Shown here: one piece after another, positions 1 through 9,759 of the stretch
How the letters are laid out: each line of letters opens with the position of its first letter
Position numbering within the stretch: position 1 is the first letter of the stretch
Source: a virus
Virus record (IMG/VR): IMGVR_UViG_3300049596_001146
Coordinates: 1-27,168 of that record
DNA length: 27,168 bases
Reading direction: 5' to 3' (one strand)
Position numbers and translations under genes: made by a program
The notes under the pieces: generated by a model
What the model was told of the DNA's origin: nothing
Seen by the model: only the letters and a program-made list of their open reading frames with translations
Databases searched by the model: none

Positions 1-16
1 TATTCAGGATCGATAA

Positions 17-940
17 ATGGCTATAGCAAACTATTTTTATAATGCAACTACTAAAAAATATGTAGCATTATTTGGCACTATTTTCAATCAAATTAAAATT
101 GAAAGAAAAGACAACGCAGGCAACTTAGTGCAAACTATGATTGTGCCGTTATCTTATGCTCCGTTCCAAAAAGTACTTTCAAAATTAGTGCAAGAGCCAG
201 ATTTAATAAATGGTACAAGAGCTGCTGATGCTATTTCGTTACCTCGCATGTCGTTTGAAATTACAAACATGCAATACGATTCTCAAAGAAAACTTGCTTC
301 GTCTCTTAAGATGCGCAAAGAATCAAAAGCAGAAACAAACTCTGCAAGAAACTTTGTTTATGCTGCTACACCATATAACCTAGATTTTTCGTTATATATT
401 ATGACTAAGTATTCGGAAGATGCAACTAAGATATTAGAGCAAATTCTTCCATTCTTTACGCCAGATTGGACTGTTAGTGCGTTTCTTATACCTGATCTTG
501 ATTCTTTTGATCTTCCTATTATTTTAAATAGTGTTACTACAGAAGATCTTTACGAAGGTGATTACATTGAAAGACAAACAATTTTATACACTTTAAATTT
601 TACTTTAAAGGGTTACTTTTTTGGGCCTGAGAAAACTAAAAAGGTTATTAAATTTGTTGATGCAGGCTTTGCGGCAAGCACTTTAGCAAATGCACCGCTT
701 GAAGAAGATGTTAACGTATATCCAGTTATTCTTGCTAATAATTCAATTGGATGGTCTGATATCGAATTTGATGATAACTGGGTTGCAAATACAGATTACG
801 TAAATCCAAATGGAGCAAATCAACCATTTGTGCTTGACATTGTATACAGCAATACAGATTTAAGTTCAACATCTAACAATGTTATCATTGATCTTGAAAG
901 CGGATACGCTATAGATGATTTAAACTTACCACAAACATAA
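17..940 (+). CDS. 15: Tail sheath stabilizer / tail completion protein, T4 gp15-like
   Basis: A 307-residue protein, against 272 in T4 gp15. In T4, gp15 forms a ring that caps the tail tube and last sheath ring and joins the tail to the head. The N-terminus (ANYFYNATTKKYVALFGTIF) parallels the T4 YFYNSSFRRYATLMGDLF start. It is followed by the family pattern of a PLSYAPF strand, SLPRMSFEI, and the ILEQILPFFTPDW segment that matches T4 IVEQILPYFQPHF. The start has AGGA at 6-9. A TAA at 14-16 directly before the ATG could be the stop of an upstream gene cut off by the window; T4 order would predict gene 14, but too little is left to say. Its position upstream of 16-17-18-19-20 agrees with T4 synteny. 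Assignment rests on recalled family patterns, not an alignment. Confidence 0.9.
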   Translation: MAIANYFYNATTKKYVALFGTIFNQIKIERKDNAGNLVQTMIVPLSYAPFQKVLSKLVQEPDLINGTRAADAISLPRMSFEITNMQYDSQRKLASSLKMRKESKAETNSARNFVYAATPYNLDFSLYIMTKYSEDATKILEQILPFFTPDWTVSAFLIPDLDSFDLPIILNSVTTEDLYEGDYIERQTILYTLNFTLKGYFFGPEKTKKVIKFVDAGFAASTLANAPLEEDVNVYPVILANNSIGWSDIEFDDNWVANTDYVNPNGANQPFVLDIVYSNTDLSSTSNNVIIDLESGYAIDDLNLPQT

Positions 941-943
941 ATA
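936..943 (+). promoter_or_regulatory. Possible T4-type late promoter (one mismatch)
   Basis: CATAAATA matches the T4 late -10 box TATAAATA at 7 of 8 positions. It overlaps the stop of gene 15 and lies about 28 bases before the fiber gene start. Weak, because such boxes are easily found in AT-rich DNA. Confidence 0.4.
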
Positions 944-970
944 AATTAAACGTTTATAGGAACAACTTAA

Positions 971-3900
971 ATGGCACAAATTCTACAACACAGAAGAAAT
1001 ACGACTACTGGTCTGCAAAACGAGCGCGGATCTGTTGGTGAAATTTTAATTGACACAACCAAAAATACAGTAGTTGTAATGGATGGTGCTACTAATGGCG
1101 GTACTCCTTTAGCAAAAGAATCTGATATTCCAACTGATGTAAGTCAACTAACTGATACTGAAGGACTATTAGGCGGTGGAGGTGGCACTGCTAATTTAGA
1201 AGATATTGTAGTAACTAATAATACAGGGTCTACAAAGTTAGCTCTGTCTAATAAAGATTTTACTATTGAAACTACTAGAACAGGAAGTCAGGATGCTGAC
1301 ATAAATCTTACTGCAGCAGACGATATTTTCATTGAAGCACTTGGTGATGATATGGAACTTAGTGCTAACGATGAAATACGCATTTACACAAACGATTATA
1401 ACAAAGAATGGACATTTAATTCTGGTGGAAATATAGTACTACCAGTAGGTGGTGACATCTTAAATAGCGATGGTATTAGCGTATTGGCTGGACCAGGAGA
1501 TCCAAATGTTTGGGTGCAAACATTCGAGTCTGCAAACGGCGCACCTGATGATGTGCCGGCTTTAGCATCTAGCGTAGAATATGATTCTGACGGCAATATT
1601 ATTGCTTTATTCAGTCATATAAGCGAGATTAATTATTCAAGCTATTATTCAGTAGGTAAGTACACTAGCAGTGGTACTAAGATGTGGTCAGCAAGATTTC
1701 TGTCAGATTTTAACACAGACGGGTGGGGTCTTGCAGTAGATAATATCAGCAATTCAATATACATAGCAGGCAAAACAATTCCAGAAGCAAATGGATATAG
1801 TGTATCTACTTTAACTAAAATTGATAGTTTAGATGGCAGCTTGGAATGGAGCAAAGAATACGATTTTGGATATCAAAGTACTAGCTCAGTAGTTGATGTA
1901 GCTTCAGACGGTAACCCAGTTATGGTAGGTTATGCATCTAATAGTACTGATAGCTATGTTGCTACTACAAAAGTCAACGCGGCAAATGGCAGTATTGACT
2001 GGACAAGAAGTCTGAATGGACAGGGCGATGAAGAAGCATATGGAATGGCTGTTGGACCTAATGGTGAAATAGTAGCAATTGGTTACATGGATCAATTAGG
2101 TGAAGCTAGTGATACAGAAAATCATATGCTTGTTGTTAAGTATAATAGTTCTGGCGCTATACAGTGGCAAAAAGCTATACTGTTTGATGCTGGGTTTGAC
2201 TGCAGAGGCGCAGATGCAGACATTGACAGCACGGGCAATATCTATGTGACTGGTAGTTATCAATATAGTTTTGACGGAGGCACAACTAGCGCTATAAGCA
2301 TACTAAAACTTAATAGTGAAGGTGTTAAACAATGGAGCAGACGAGTTGCAGGCAATTGTGACTCATTTGGAGTTAGCATAGTGGTTGGTCCAGACGATAA
2401 ATTGTATCTGTCTGGAGTCACAGCCAACCCAAATAATTTTCCAGACAGCTATGTGTGGGTTGCAGCAAAATACGGTTTTGACGGCACAGTAGAATGGCAA
2501 AGATTAATAGACAATGTTACTACTTGGTCATTTGCAGGCGGCATGTTTTTTAGTGAAGGTTCTGGCAGCACTATAGCAGTTAAACAAGATTATGTCGCAC
2601 TTAGTGGTGGCTTCGGAGATGCAGGCCAAATGCCGCATGCTGCTGTTGTACAAATTTCTGCAACAGGAGACCAATTTGCAGCAGGCGATTGGGATATCAG
2701 ATCAGCCACATTTAGCGGATTTCTAGATAATGCAGCCAGCGATATTACAGTAGTTAATGCTAATAAAACTGACGCAAACAACGCAAACAACGTTAATACT
2801 AGTACAGTCTCGCCAATTACAGATGGTTCTAATTTCTTGCTTGGAACATTATATAATTCAGGAGATACTGGAAACAGCATTTATAATGGACAATATTCTG
2901 TTAGAATAGATACTGACGGCGTTGTTACAATGTCAACAAGCCGCGGCAGTTTGGAGTTTGGCGCATTGCCAGAACCAGGTGGTCCATCACACTTCCATAT
3001 TATGCGAGCTGCCGGTGATTCTCAAGACTTGTATTTTGGCGATGATTATAACTATGTGTTACAGCGTGGGCCAGATTATGGCCCTGTACCCGGATATGGA
3101 TACGGTGTAGAGATTGGTACCAATGATAACGATGAGGGCGATCAGCATGTGTGGAGGTTTGGTACAGATGGTGCTATGACATTCCCAACGCTAACAGTTC
3201 CTATTAATGATAATGCTAACCCAAGTGGCACTGGACAAACATTAAAGTTTGGTGATTCAGCGCAACAAGCAATTATATTTGGACCAGAATCAACAGAAAG
3301 CGCTATTAACGCTGAACGCGTTATCATTCAAGGCGCTGCAGGTTATGCAAACACCGCTGGCGAAGGTGGTGACGTTTACTTGTGGGCAGGCCCTGGTGGA
3401 GATGCTAATGGTAACGGCGGAGATATTAAGATTCGTGCCGGTCGAGGCATTGGCTCGGGCACCGGCGGTTACCTAAACTTCCAAGCAGGTGATTCTGGTA
3501 CTAGTGACGGCGGATGGATCAATATTGAAAGTGGCGAAACACAAACGTACGGTCTAGGCGGCTACGTATTAATACGAGCAATGAGTGGTGGCGAAATAAC
3601 ATTACGCACATTCCCAGAAACAGGTAATAGTAATGATTGGCAATTTACTAATGCTGGTGGTACGATATTCCCAAATAACACTTTAAAGACTATCGACGGC
3701 GGAGATGCTGCTGGCAATAGTGTTGGTGGTTCTGGTATTCCATTAACAATCACTACTGGAGTAGGCGGTGATGCTCGTACTGACGGCTTTACTGGTTGGA
3801 ATGCTGGCAACGGAGGTAACTTAACAATTGCTGCCGGTAATGCTGGGTCTGATATAGGTAGTAGTACATGGGGAGCGATAGGTGGAGACATTGAGTTAAT

Positions 3901-4978
3901 AGCTGGAAATTCTTCAAGGCCATATGTTGGCGGCAATGTTATAATAAGAAGTGGCGATGCGGTAAATGGGCCAGGTGCAATAACTTTGAACACTGGCACA
4001 AATCAGTGGAAGTTTGACGCAACTGGCAGATTAGTTAATATAGATGGCTTAACGTTAACAACAGGCGGTCAATTTAATATTTGTACTATACAAAATGCTG
4101 GCAGTGGATACACTAGTGATGATCCACTACCATCTACAACTACAGGTGGTACTGGCAGTGGAATGACTGTGAATTTTGGATACGGGTTAAGTGGGCAATT
4201 GGCCAGCGTTTCTGTATCTAATCCTGGTACAGGCTACACTAATGGCGATGTTATAAGTGTAGGTGGTGGTACAGGCACATTTGTTATTACTCGATATAAT
4301 GATCAAGCTAATCAAGGTAACAATAATTTTGTTGAACAAAACTGGGAATTTGGCACAGACGGCAATATAACATTCCCAGACGCGTCAGTTCAAAGAACTG
4401 CTTATACCGGTAATTATACTACTATTGCTAAAACTGGTGCTGATATTAATGGTAATGATGTATTGTTCGAAATTACGGCTGTTGACGGTTCTGATGTAGT
4501 AACTGAAGTGATAGTGACTAACAGCCCCAATCCTGTTTGGGTTGCTAATACAAGCGGTTTAGCATTGGGTGACATAGACTTCACAGTTAATTTTGATGAA
4601 TCTGGAAATGCTACAGTTATAGTAAACAGCGGTGGTACTGGACATTCTGTCGGTGAAACATTTTTACTGCCACCAACTGCAGTTGGTGCTACTGCGCCAA
4701 CACCAACGGCGTTAGATATAACAAAAGTTGTTAATAAACTAACTAATGGTGTTTATACGTTAGCAGATGGTGTTGAAGGACAAATGATGTATCTAGTAAG
4801 ACAAACAGGAACTACATATAATACAGTTGCTGTAATAATTGCAAATGCTCGCATTGACGGACTTGTATATACATCTATCGAACATTATCCTTTCAGTTAT
4901 AATACTAGCGGTATTGATATAGATACTTTAATCTTCACAGACGGTGCTTGGCAAGCAAATGGCGGCACCTGGGATTAA
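971..4978 (+). CDS. Very large tail-fiber-like structural protein with beta-propeller and Gly-rich repeats
   Basis: A 1335-residue protein. The N-terminal ~60 residues (QHRRNTTTGLQNERGSVGEI, then TKNTVVVMDGA) resemble the attachment module at the start of many marine phage fibers. About nt 1510-2690 encodes repeats of the type GNIYVTGSY...ILKLNSEGVKQWSR, typical of SBBP/PQQ-like beta-propeller blades. About nt 3310-4000 is Gly-rich with GGD-[IVL]-x-[IL]-x-AG repeats. A W-x-F-x(3-4)-G-x-[ILM] motif, in most copies followed by a proline, recurs near nt 1409, 3152, 3638, 4007 and 4343. The last third also has two NxGxGYT repeats. No catalytic motif, membrane segment or self-cleaving C-terminal chaperone is seen. 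An AGGAA ribosome site is at 958-962. Its likely role is host recognition or a virion decoration. It interrupts the usual 15-16 adjacency, so it may be acquired. Confidence 0.75.
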   Translation: MAQILQHRRNTTTGLQNERGSVGEILIDTTKNTVVVMDGATNGGTPLAKESDIPTDVSQLTDTEGLLGGGGGTANLEDIVVTNNTGSTKLALSNKDFTIETTRTGSQDADINLTAADDIFIEALGDDMELSANDEIRIYTNDYNKEWTFNSGGNIVLPVGGDILNSDGISVLAGPGDPNVWVQTFESANGAPDDVPALASSVEYDSDGNIIALFSHISEINYSSYYSVGKYTSSGTKMWSARFLSDFNTDGWGLAVDNISNSIYIAGKTIPEANGYSVSTLTKIDSLDGSLEWSKEYDFGYQSTSSVVDVASDGNPVMVGYASNSTDSYVATTKVNAANGSIDWTRSLNGQGDEEAYGMAVGPNGEIVAIGYMDQLGEASDTENHMLVVKYNSSGAIQWQKAILFDAGFDCRGADADIDSTGNIYVTGSYQYSFDGGTTSAISILKLNSEGVKQWSRRVAGNCDSFGVSIVVGPDDKLYLSGVTANPNNFPDSYVWVAAKYGFDGTVEWQRLIDNVTTWSFAGGMFFSEGSGSTIAVKQDYVALSGGFGDAGQMPHAAVVQISATGDQFAAGDWDIRSATFSGFLDNAASDITVVNANKTDANNANNVNTSTVSPITDGSNFLLGTLYNSGDTGNSIYNGQYSVRIDTDGVVTMSTSRGSLEFGALPEPGGPSHFHIMRAAGDSQDLYFGDDYNYVLQRGPDYGPVPGYGYGVEIGTNDNDEGDQHVWRFGTDGAMTFPTLTVPINDNANPSGTGQTLKFGDSAQQAIIFGPESTESAINAERVIIQGAAGYANTAGEGGDVYLWAGPGGDANGNGGDIKIRAGRGIGSGTGGYLNFQAGDSGTSDGGWINIESGETQTYGLGGYVLIRAMSGGEITLRTFPETGNSNDWQFTNAGGTIFPNNTLKTIDGGDAAGNSVGGSGIPLTITTGVGGDARTDGFTGWNAGNGGNLTIAAGNAGSDIGSSTWGAIGGDIELIAGNSSRPYVGGNVIIRSGDAVNGPGAITLNTGTNQWKFDATGRLVNIDGLTLTTGGQFNICTIQNAGSGYTSDDPLPSTTTGGTGSGMTVNFGYGLSGQLASVSVSNPGTGYTNGDVISVGGGTGTFVITRYNDQANQGNNNFVEQNWEFGTDGNITFPDASVQRTAYTGNYTTIAKTGADINGNDVLFEITAVDGSDVVTEVIVTNSPNPVWVANTSGLALGDIDFTVNFDESGNATVIVNSGGTGHSVGETFLLPPTAVGATAPTPTALDITKVVNKLTNGVYTLADGVEGQMMYLVRQTGTTYNTVAVIIANARIDGLVYTSIEHYPFSYNTSGIDIDTLIFTDGAWQANGGTWD

Positions 4979-5009
4979 CACGTTAAATAATTTTGTGAGA
5001 TAAAAAATA

Positions 5010-5594
5010 ATGAGTGATGATAAAATAGCAATGGCTCTTGGATTAAGACCTTTACAGATGGCACAAGATGACGCACAAGAGGGAAAAGCCAGTAATAATG
5101 TGGAACAGCAAATGGATGCTGACTGGGAAGATGACTGTGAAGAAAATAAAGGATCGAGGGATAATACATATCATAGAGATTCCGGAAGTGATATTAGTGA
5201 ACTTGGACGAAATGGAACCTCAACAGAACTCGCAACAAAACAAGAAATAAATCCTCCTGCTATTATTGTTGAAGATGATGAAAACTTAAAAGATATTGAA
5301 ACAGTTCGCAATAATATTGCAAATGTTATTGATATTGGTAAAGAAGCTATGGAAGAAATGCTTGAAATTGCAAAGCAATCTGAACAACCACGAGCATTTG
5401 AAGTTGTTTCTACTTTAATGAAAACATTGCTTGATGCTAACAAAGATTATGCTGACATATCTTCTAAAAAGAAATATGCCAAAGAAGAATTACTTGGGCC
5501 TAAGCAAGCAGCACAAACAAATGTTACAAACAATAACTTAATCGTATCAACAGCAGATCTTTTAAAAATGCTAAAGGGTGATTCTAATGGGTGA
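5010..5594 (+). CDS. 16: Terminase small subunit, T4 gp16-like
   Basis: A 194-residue protein, against 164 in T4 gp16. The small terminase binds DNA and stimulates the gp17 packaging motor. The first ~90 residues are acidic and low in complexity. The conserved part is about 92-190: a helical stretch (NNIANVIDIGKEAMEEMLEI, then QPRAFEVVSTLMKTLLDANKDYADI), which is the coiled-coil oligomerization core, followed by basic KKKYAKEELL and a hydrophobic tail. It sits directly upstream of, and overlaps, the large subunit gene by 8 bases. The ribosome site is poor (GAGA before the ATG). Identification leans strongly on synteny with 17. Confidence 0.85.
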   Translation: MSDDKIAMALGLRPLQMAQDDAQEGKASNNVEQQMDADWEDDCEENKGSRDNTYHRDSGSDISELGRNGTSTELATKQEINPPAIIVEDDENLKDIETVRNNIANVIDIGKEAMEEMLEIAKQSEQPRAFEVVSTLMKTLLDANKDYADISSKKKYAKEELLGPKQAAQTNVTNNNLIVSTADLLKMLKGDSNG

Positions 5595-7173
5595 TGGTTA
5601 CTTAGGCAATTCACACCTTAAAAAGGTAGATCAAGAAATTGAGTGGACTCCTGAGCTCATAAAAGAGTATATTAAGTGCTCTAAAGATCCTGTTTATTTT
5701 GCCAAAACGTACATTAAAATTGTACACGTAGACCGAGGTCTTATTCCTTTTGATATGTATGACTATCAAAAAGAAATTGTTGAAAAAATATCAAATAATA
5801 GAAGAGCAGCTGTTTTAACTGCTCGACAATCTGGTAAAACAACAACTGCCGTTGCTGTTATTCTTCATTATATTTTGTTTAATGAATTTGCAACTGTAGC
5901 TATTCTTGCTAATAAAGGAGATGCAGCTAGAGAAGTTTTAGCACGTATTAAATTAGCTTATGAAGCTTTACCTAAGTGGTTACAACAAGGTATTACAGAG
6001 TGGAACAAAGGTAACATAGAACTAGAAAATGGCTGTAAAGTTCTTGCCGGTACTACTACATCATCTGCTATCCGTGGTAAGTCTATCAACTTCCTATATC
6101 TGGATGAGGTGGCGTTCATTGAGGGATACGACGAGTTCTTTGCCTCTGTATACCCAACCATTTCGTCTGGTGAGTCTACAAAGCTTCTGATGACCTCTAC
6201 ACCCAACGGTTTAAACCACTTTTGGAAAACATGTAAAGGCGCAGAAGAAGGTACAAACGGATATCAATTCGTTAAAGTTATGTGGTATGATGTACCTGGC
6301 AGAGGAGAAGCGTGGAAAAAAGAAACTATTGAATCACTCGATCATGACGAAGATAAGTTCAATCAAGAATATTGTTGCGAATTCCTTGGATCGTCTGGTA
6401 CACTTATCAGCGGTTCAAAGTTAAAAGAACTTTATCCTGATAGACCTATAATGAAAAGCGAAGGTTTAATTCAATACGAAAGACCCGAAAAAAATCAACA
6501 ATACGTAATTACTGCTGACGTTGCTAGAGGAAAAGGATTAGACTATTCAACGTTTACAGTTTTTAACATTACGGAAATGCCTTATCGACAAGTTGCTGTT
6601 TTTAGAGATAATTACATAGGACCTATTGATTTTGCTTCTGTATTAAATAGAATTGGAATGGTTTACAATACCGCCGGATTGCTAGTTGAAATTAACGATA
6701 TTGGTGGTCAAGTTGTAGACGTATTGCATATAGACTATGGTTATGAGAATTTACTTTATACGCAAAACTCAGGTCGAAGCGGAAAAGTACTTAGTGCCGG
6801 TTTTGGTAAAAACGTAGAAAATGGTATTAGAACAACAAAAACTGTAAAAGGTACTGGGTGTTCTATGCTTAAAATGCTGGTTGAGCAAAACCAATTACTC
6901 ATAAGAGACTATGATACTATACAAGAATTGAGTAGGTTTTCTAAAAAAGCAAACTCATTTGAGGCAGAACCAGGTTTTCATGATGACCTAGTTATGAATC
7001 TAGTGTTATTTTCTTGGATGACAGAGCAAGCATACTTTAAGGACATGACAGACATAAACACATTAATCAAGTTAAGAGAAAAAACAGACGAGCAAATTGA
7101 AGAAGATATGTTACCATTTGGATTTATAGATGACGGTGACGTTTTCTATGAGAACGACGGTCTTGTATTATGA
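5587..7173 (+). CDS. 17: Terminase large subunit, T4 gp17-like packaging ATPase and nuclease
   Basis: Motor that pumps DNA into the prohead and cuts concatemers. Numbered from this ATG (528 residues), the Walker A motif is ARQSGKT (79-85), Walker B is LYLDE (170-174) and the coupling motif is TSTPN (203-207). The C-terminal RNase H-like nuclease carries ITADVARG (Asp ~311), LVEINDIG (Glu ~368) and the late FHDDLVMN acidic cluster. T4 gp17 is 610 residues, so this is a shorter form. A GTG at 5578 would add three residues. The ATG at 5587 is preferred because AAGGG at 5573-5577 is well spaced from it. Overlap with 16 suggests translational coupling. The stretch about 6060-6215 is richer in GC and uses GAG for all its glutamates, unlike its flanks. 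Confidence 0.97.
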   Translation: MGDGYLGNSHLKKVDQEIEWTPELIKEYIKCSKDPVYFAKTYIKIVHVDRGLIPFDMYDYQKEIVEKISNNRRAAVLTARQSGKTTTAVAVILHYILFNEFATVAILANKGDAAREVLARIKLAYEALPKWLQQGITEWNKGNIELENGCKVLAGTTTSSAIRGKSINFLYLDEVAFIEGYDEFFASVYPTISSGESTKLLMTSTPNGLNHFWKTCKGAEEGTNGYQFVKVMWYDVPGRGEAWKKETIESLDHDEDKFNQEYCCEFLGSSGTLISGSKLKELYPDRPIMKSEGLIQYERPEKNQQYVITADVARGKGLDYSTFTVFNITEMPYRQVAVFRDNYIGPIDFASVLNRIGMVYNTAGLLVEINDIGGQVVDVLHIDYGYENLLYTQNSGRSGKVLSAGFGKNVENGIRTTKTVKGTGCSMLKMLVEQNQLLIRDYDTIQELSRFSKKANSFEAEPGFHDDLVMNLVLFSWMTEQAYFKDMTDINTLIKLREKTDEQIEEDMLPFGFIDDGDVFYENDGLVL

Positions 7174-7200
7174 CGGCTCACTCAAGCAAATCGATAAATT

Positions 7201-7208
7201 TATAAATA
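7201..7208 (+). promoter_or_regulatory. T4-type late promoter for gene 18
   Basis: Exact TATAAATA, the -10 element recognised in T4 by the phage sigma factor gp55, 55 bases before the sheath ATG in an 89-base gap. Transcription would start near 7214. The assignment is by analogy with T4 late genes. Confidence 0.75.
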
Positions 7209-7262
7209 GAAACAGTAATAATAAATTAAACACGTGTTTCTAATTCAATAAAGGAGAAAAAC

Positions 7263-9197
7263 ATGGCTTTTTCCGTAAGTCCTTCCGTTATTGTTCGCGA
7301 AGTGGACGCAAGTCAGTCAGTTTCTGGCTTTGCAACTCCACCAGCAGCAATCGCGGGAATTTTTAAATGGGGTCCAACTAACGATCCTATTCTGATTACG
7401 TCAGAAAATGATCTAGTAGACCGCTTTGGTAAACCAACAGACACAAACTATGAGACATTTTTTACTGCGGCAGATTATCTTTCGTACTCAAACGCGGTTT
7501 ATGTAGTTCGTGCTGACGACGGTTCTGAAACTGCTTCAGGTACATCACTTGTTCTTAATGGTAATAATGAAGTTATTCCGGGAAGTAGTGTTTATGGTGC
7601 TTTTGATGCAAAATATCCAGGCGCATTAGGTAACTCTATTGAAGTTGCTTGGTCTACAAAAGACGCTTTTTCTAAAGAAATTGCTGCAGTCGGTACTATT
7701 CCACCTAACGCTATTGCAAACACATCAGTTACTCAAACTATAGCATTTAATGCTAATACGGTTTCTTTTGAAGTTGCAAACAACGTTAGTATTCCGACTA
7801 TCACTGCCGGTGACGTTATGGTTGTTGGCAACTCAAGTGTTGGCTTCCAAGAATTGGTTGTTACAGCAGCGTCTGTTACTAACATTCAACAAACTTTTGG
7901 TACTGGTAATACTGCAATAACTGCTACGGTTGGTTTTACACAATCTATTTCGTTTAGCAGCAGATATACGTTAGCAGAATCTAATCTAAACAATTTATCT
8001 GTTGTTAAAAAATGGCAATATGGTTCAGTATTTGGTAAAGCACCAAACACAAATTATGTACACGTAGCTGTTATCGATAAAGACGGTTTAATTAGTGGTA
8101 CTCCAAACGCTGTGCTTGAAAGATTTGAAAACTTATCTACTGCTAATAATGCAACAACTCCGCAAGGCGCAACTAATTACTACGCAACAGTTATTGACAA
8201 CATGTCTTCATGGATTAAAGTTGCTAATACTACAGTAATTGGGGCAGCAACTTCGCAAGAAAACGTGTATGAAAGAATGGACGGCGGAACAGACACATCA
8301 ACAGAAAGTAATGCAACTCTAAGCTCTTTAGCATTCGCTTGGGATACTTTAAAGAATACAAACGAAATTGATATTTCTTTTGTTCTTCAAGGTAAAGGCG
8401 ATGATGCTGGTGTTAGAGCAAACTACATTGTTTCAAACGTTGTAGACTACAGAAGAGATTGCGTAGCTTTCTTATCACCTTCTAAAGAAGCTGTTGTTGA
8501 CGAGCTTAAGACTAATACTAAGATGGATAACGCTATTGCATATCGCAACAAGATCCAGAACTCATCATATGCATTTATGGATAGCGGTTATAAGTACCGT
8601 TATGACAAATACAATGATAAGTATCGTTGGACTCCTCTAAACGGCGATATGGCAGGTCTTTCTTCAAGAGTTGAAGCTTGGGAATCACCAGCTGGCTATA
8701 GAAAAGGTATCATCAAAAACATTGTTAAGCTAGCTTTTAATCCAAGCAAGCCACAAAGAGATGTACTATACAGCGCAGACGTTAACCCAGTTATGTCACA
8801 AACTGGCCGTGGTATTGTTCTATTTGGCGATAAAACAATGCTTGGTCTTGCAAGCGCATTTGATCGCATTAATGTTCGTAGACTGTTTATTGCGGTTGAA
8901 AAATCAATTGCTACAGCAGCTGAAAGTTTCTTATTTGAATTTAATGATGAATTTTCTCAGACGCAATTCAAGAATATTGTAGATCCGTTCCTTCGCGATA
9001 TTCAAGGTCGTCGTGGTATTATTGACTTTAGAGTCGTTTCTGACGCTTCTGTTAATACACCAGAAATCATCGACCAAAACAAGTTCCGCGCAAGCATCTT
9101 TATCAAACCTGCTCGTTCTATTAATGTTATCGAACTTACATTCGTAGCAACTAGAACAGGTGTAGAATTTGATGAAATTGTTGGCCAACTTACTTAA
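7263..9197 (+). CDS. 18: Contractile tail sheath protein, T4 gp18-like
   Basis: A 644-residue protein (T4 gp18 has 659). Sheath subunits form the contractile tube around gp19. Hallmarks are the N-terminal SVSPSVIVREVDASQSVSG with PPAAIAGIFKWGPTNDPILI, and the conserved C-terminal domain with NPVMSQTGRGIVLFGDKTM, SAFDRINVRRLFIAVEKSIA and FLRDIQGRRGIIDFRVVSD. The variable central part (about 130-330) is the surface-exposed insertion region of the family. A strong AAAGGAG ribosome site (7251-7257) and an upstream late promoter fit high late expression. Confidence 0.97.
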   Translation: MAFSVSPSVIVREVDASQSVSGFATPPAAIAGIFKWGPTNDPILITSENDLVDRFGKPTDTNYETFFTAADYLSYSNAVYVVRADDGSETASGTSLVLNGNNEVIPGSSVYGAFDAKYPGALGNSIEVAWSTKDAFSKEIAAVGTIPPNAIANTSVTQTIAFNANTVSFEVANNVSIPTITAGDVMVVGNSSVGFQELVVTAASVTNIQQTFGTGNTAITATVGFTQSISFSSRYTLAESNLNNLSVVKKWQYGSVFGKAPNTNYVHVAVIDKDGLISGTPNAVLERFENLSTANNATTPQGATNYYATVIDNMSSWIKVANTTVIGAATSQENVYERMDGGTDTSTESNATLSSLAFAWDTLKNTNEIDISFVLQGKGDDAGVRANYIVSNVVDYRRDCVAFLSPSKEAVVDELKTNTKMDNAIAYRNKIQNSSYAFMDSGYKYRYDKYNDKYRWTPLNGDMAGLSSRVEAWESPAGYRKGIIKNIVKLAFNPSKPQRDVLYSADVNPVMSQTGRGIVLFGDKTMLGLASAFDRINVRRLFIAVEKSIATAAESFLFEFNDEFSQTQFKNIVDPFLRDIQGRRGIIDFRVVSDASVNTPEIIDQNKFRASIFIKPARSINVIELTFVATRTGVEFDEIVGQLT

Positions 9198-9203
9198 TAA
9201 ATA
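9196..9203 (+). promoter_or_regulatory. Possible late promoter for gene 19 (one mismatch)
   Basis: AATAAATA, one change from TATAAATA, overlaps the stop of gene 18 and lies about 22 bases before gene 19. The gap is only 28 bases, so read-through from the gene 18 promoter may suffice. Confidence 0.35.
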
Positions 9204-9225
9204 GATTTAAATAGGAGATAGACAT

Positions 9226-9759
9226 ATGGCATTTAACATCAACCAGTTCAAGTCAGAACTTGTAGGTGGCGGTGCACGTCCTACACTCTTCCAATGTCAA
9301 ATCACTAACCCTGTTAATCCAGCTGCTGATATCAAAATTCCATTTATGATTAGAGCAGCTGGCATTCCAGAGTCAACACTTGGTCAATACGTGGTGCCTT
9401 ATTTTGGGCGCCAGGTCAAGTATGCTGGTGATAGAACATTTGCAGATTGGACAGTAACCGTTATCAACGACGAAGATTTTGCTATTCGCAACTCTATGGA
9501 AGAGTGGATGAACTTCATCAACTCACATGACTCTAACTCAAGAGGTTTACCTCAACAGTACAAGTCTACCGGACAAGTTACTCAATATAGTAAAGATGGT
9601 TCACCACTGCGTACATACGTTTTCGAAGGTATGTTCCCAATTTCTGTTGATGGTATTCAATTGGATTGGTCTCAAACAGACGCAATTGAAGAATTTAATA
9701 TTACATTCCAGTACGATTTATGGAAAGTTGAAGGCGCTACCGGCATTCCAACTACGTAA
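9226..9759 (+). CDS. 19: Tail tube protein, T4 gp19-like
   Basis: A 177-residue protein (T4 gp19 has 163). Hexamers stack to form the inner tail tube through which DNA passes. Family features are the start FNINQFKSEL, RPTLFQCQI, the central PYFGRQVKYAGDRTF and WTVTVINDEDF segments, and the C-terminal FEGMFPISVDGIQLDW followed by EFNITFQYDLW. AGGAGA at 9213-9218 is a strong ribosome site. Position between sheath and portal matches T4. Confidence 0.97.
   Translation: MAFNINQFKSELVGGGARPTLFQCQITNPVNPAADIKIPFMIRAAGIPESTLGQYVVPYFGRQVKYAGDRTFADWTVTVINDEDFAIRNSMEEWMNFINSHDSNSRGLPQQYKSTGQVTQYSKDGSPLRTYVFEGMFPISVDGIQLDWSQTDAIEEFNITFQYDLWKVEGATGIPTT

Noticed and set aside
3562-3999. A 145-codon open frame on the - strand
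   Set aside because: It is the Pro-rich antisense of the Gly-rich repeats in the fiber gene; no ribosome site and no plausible operon.
5578-5586. GTG start for the large terminase
   Set aside because: The ribosome site AAGGG is almost on top of it, whereas spacing to the ATG at 5587 is normal.
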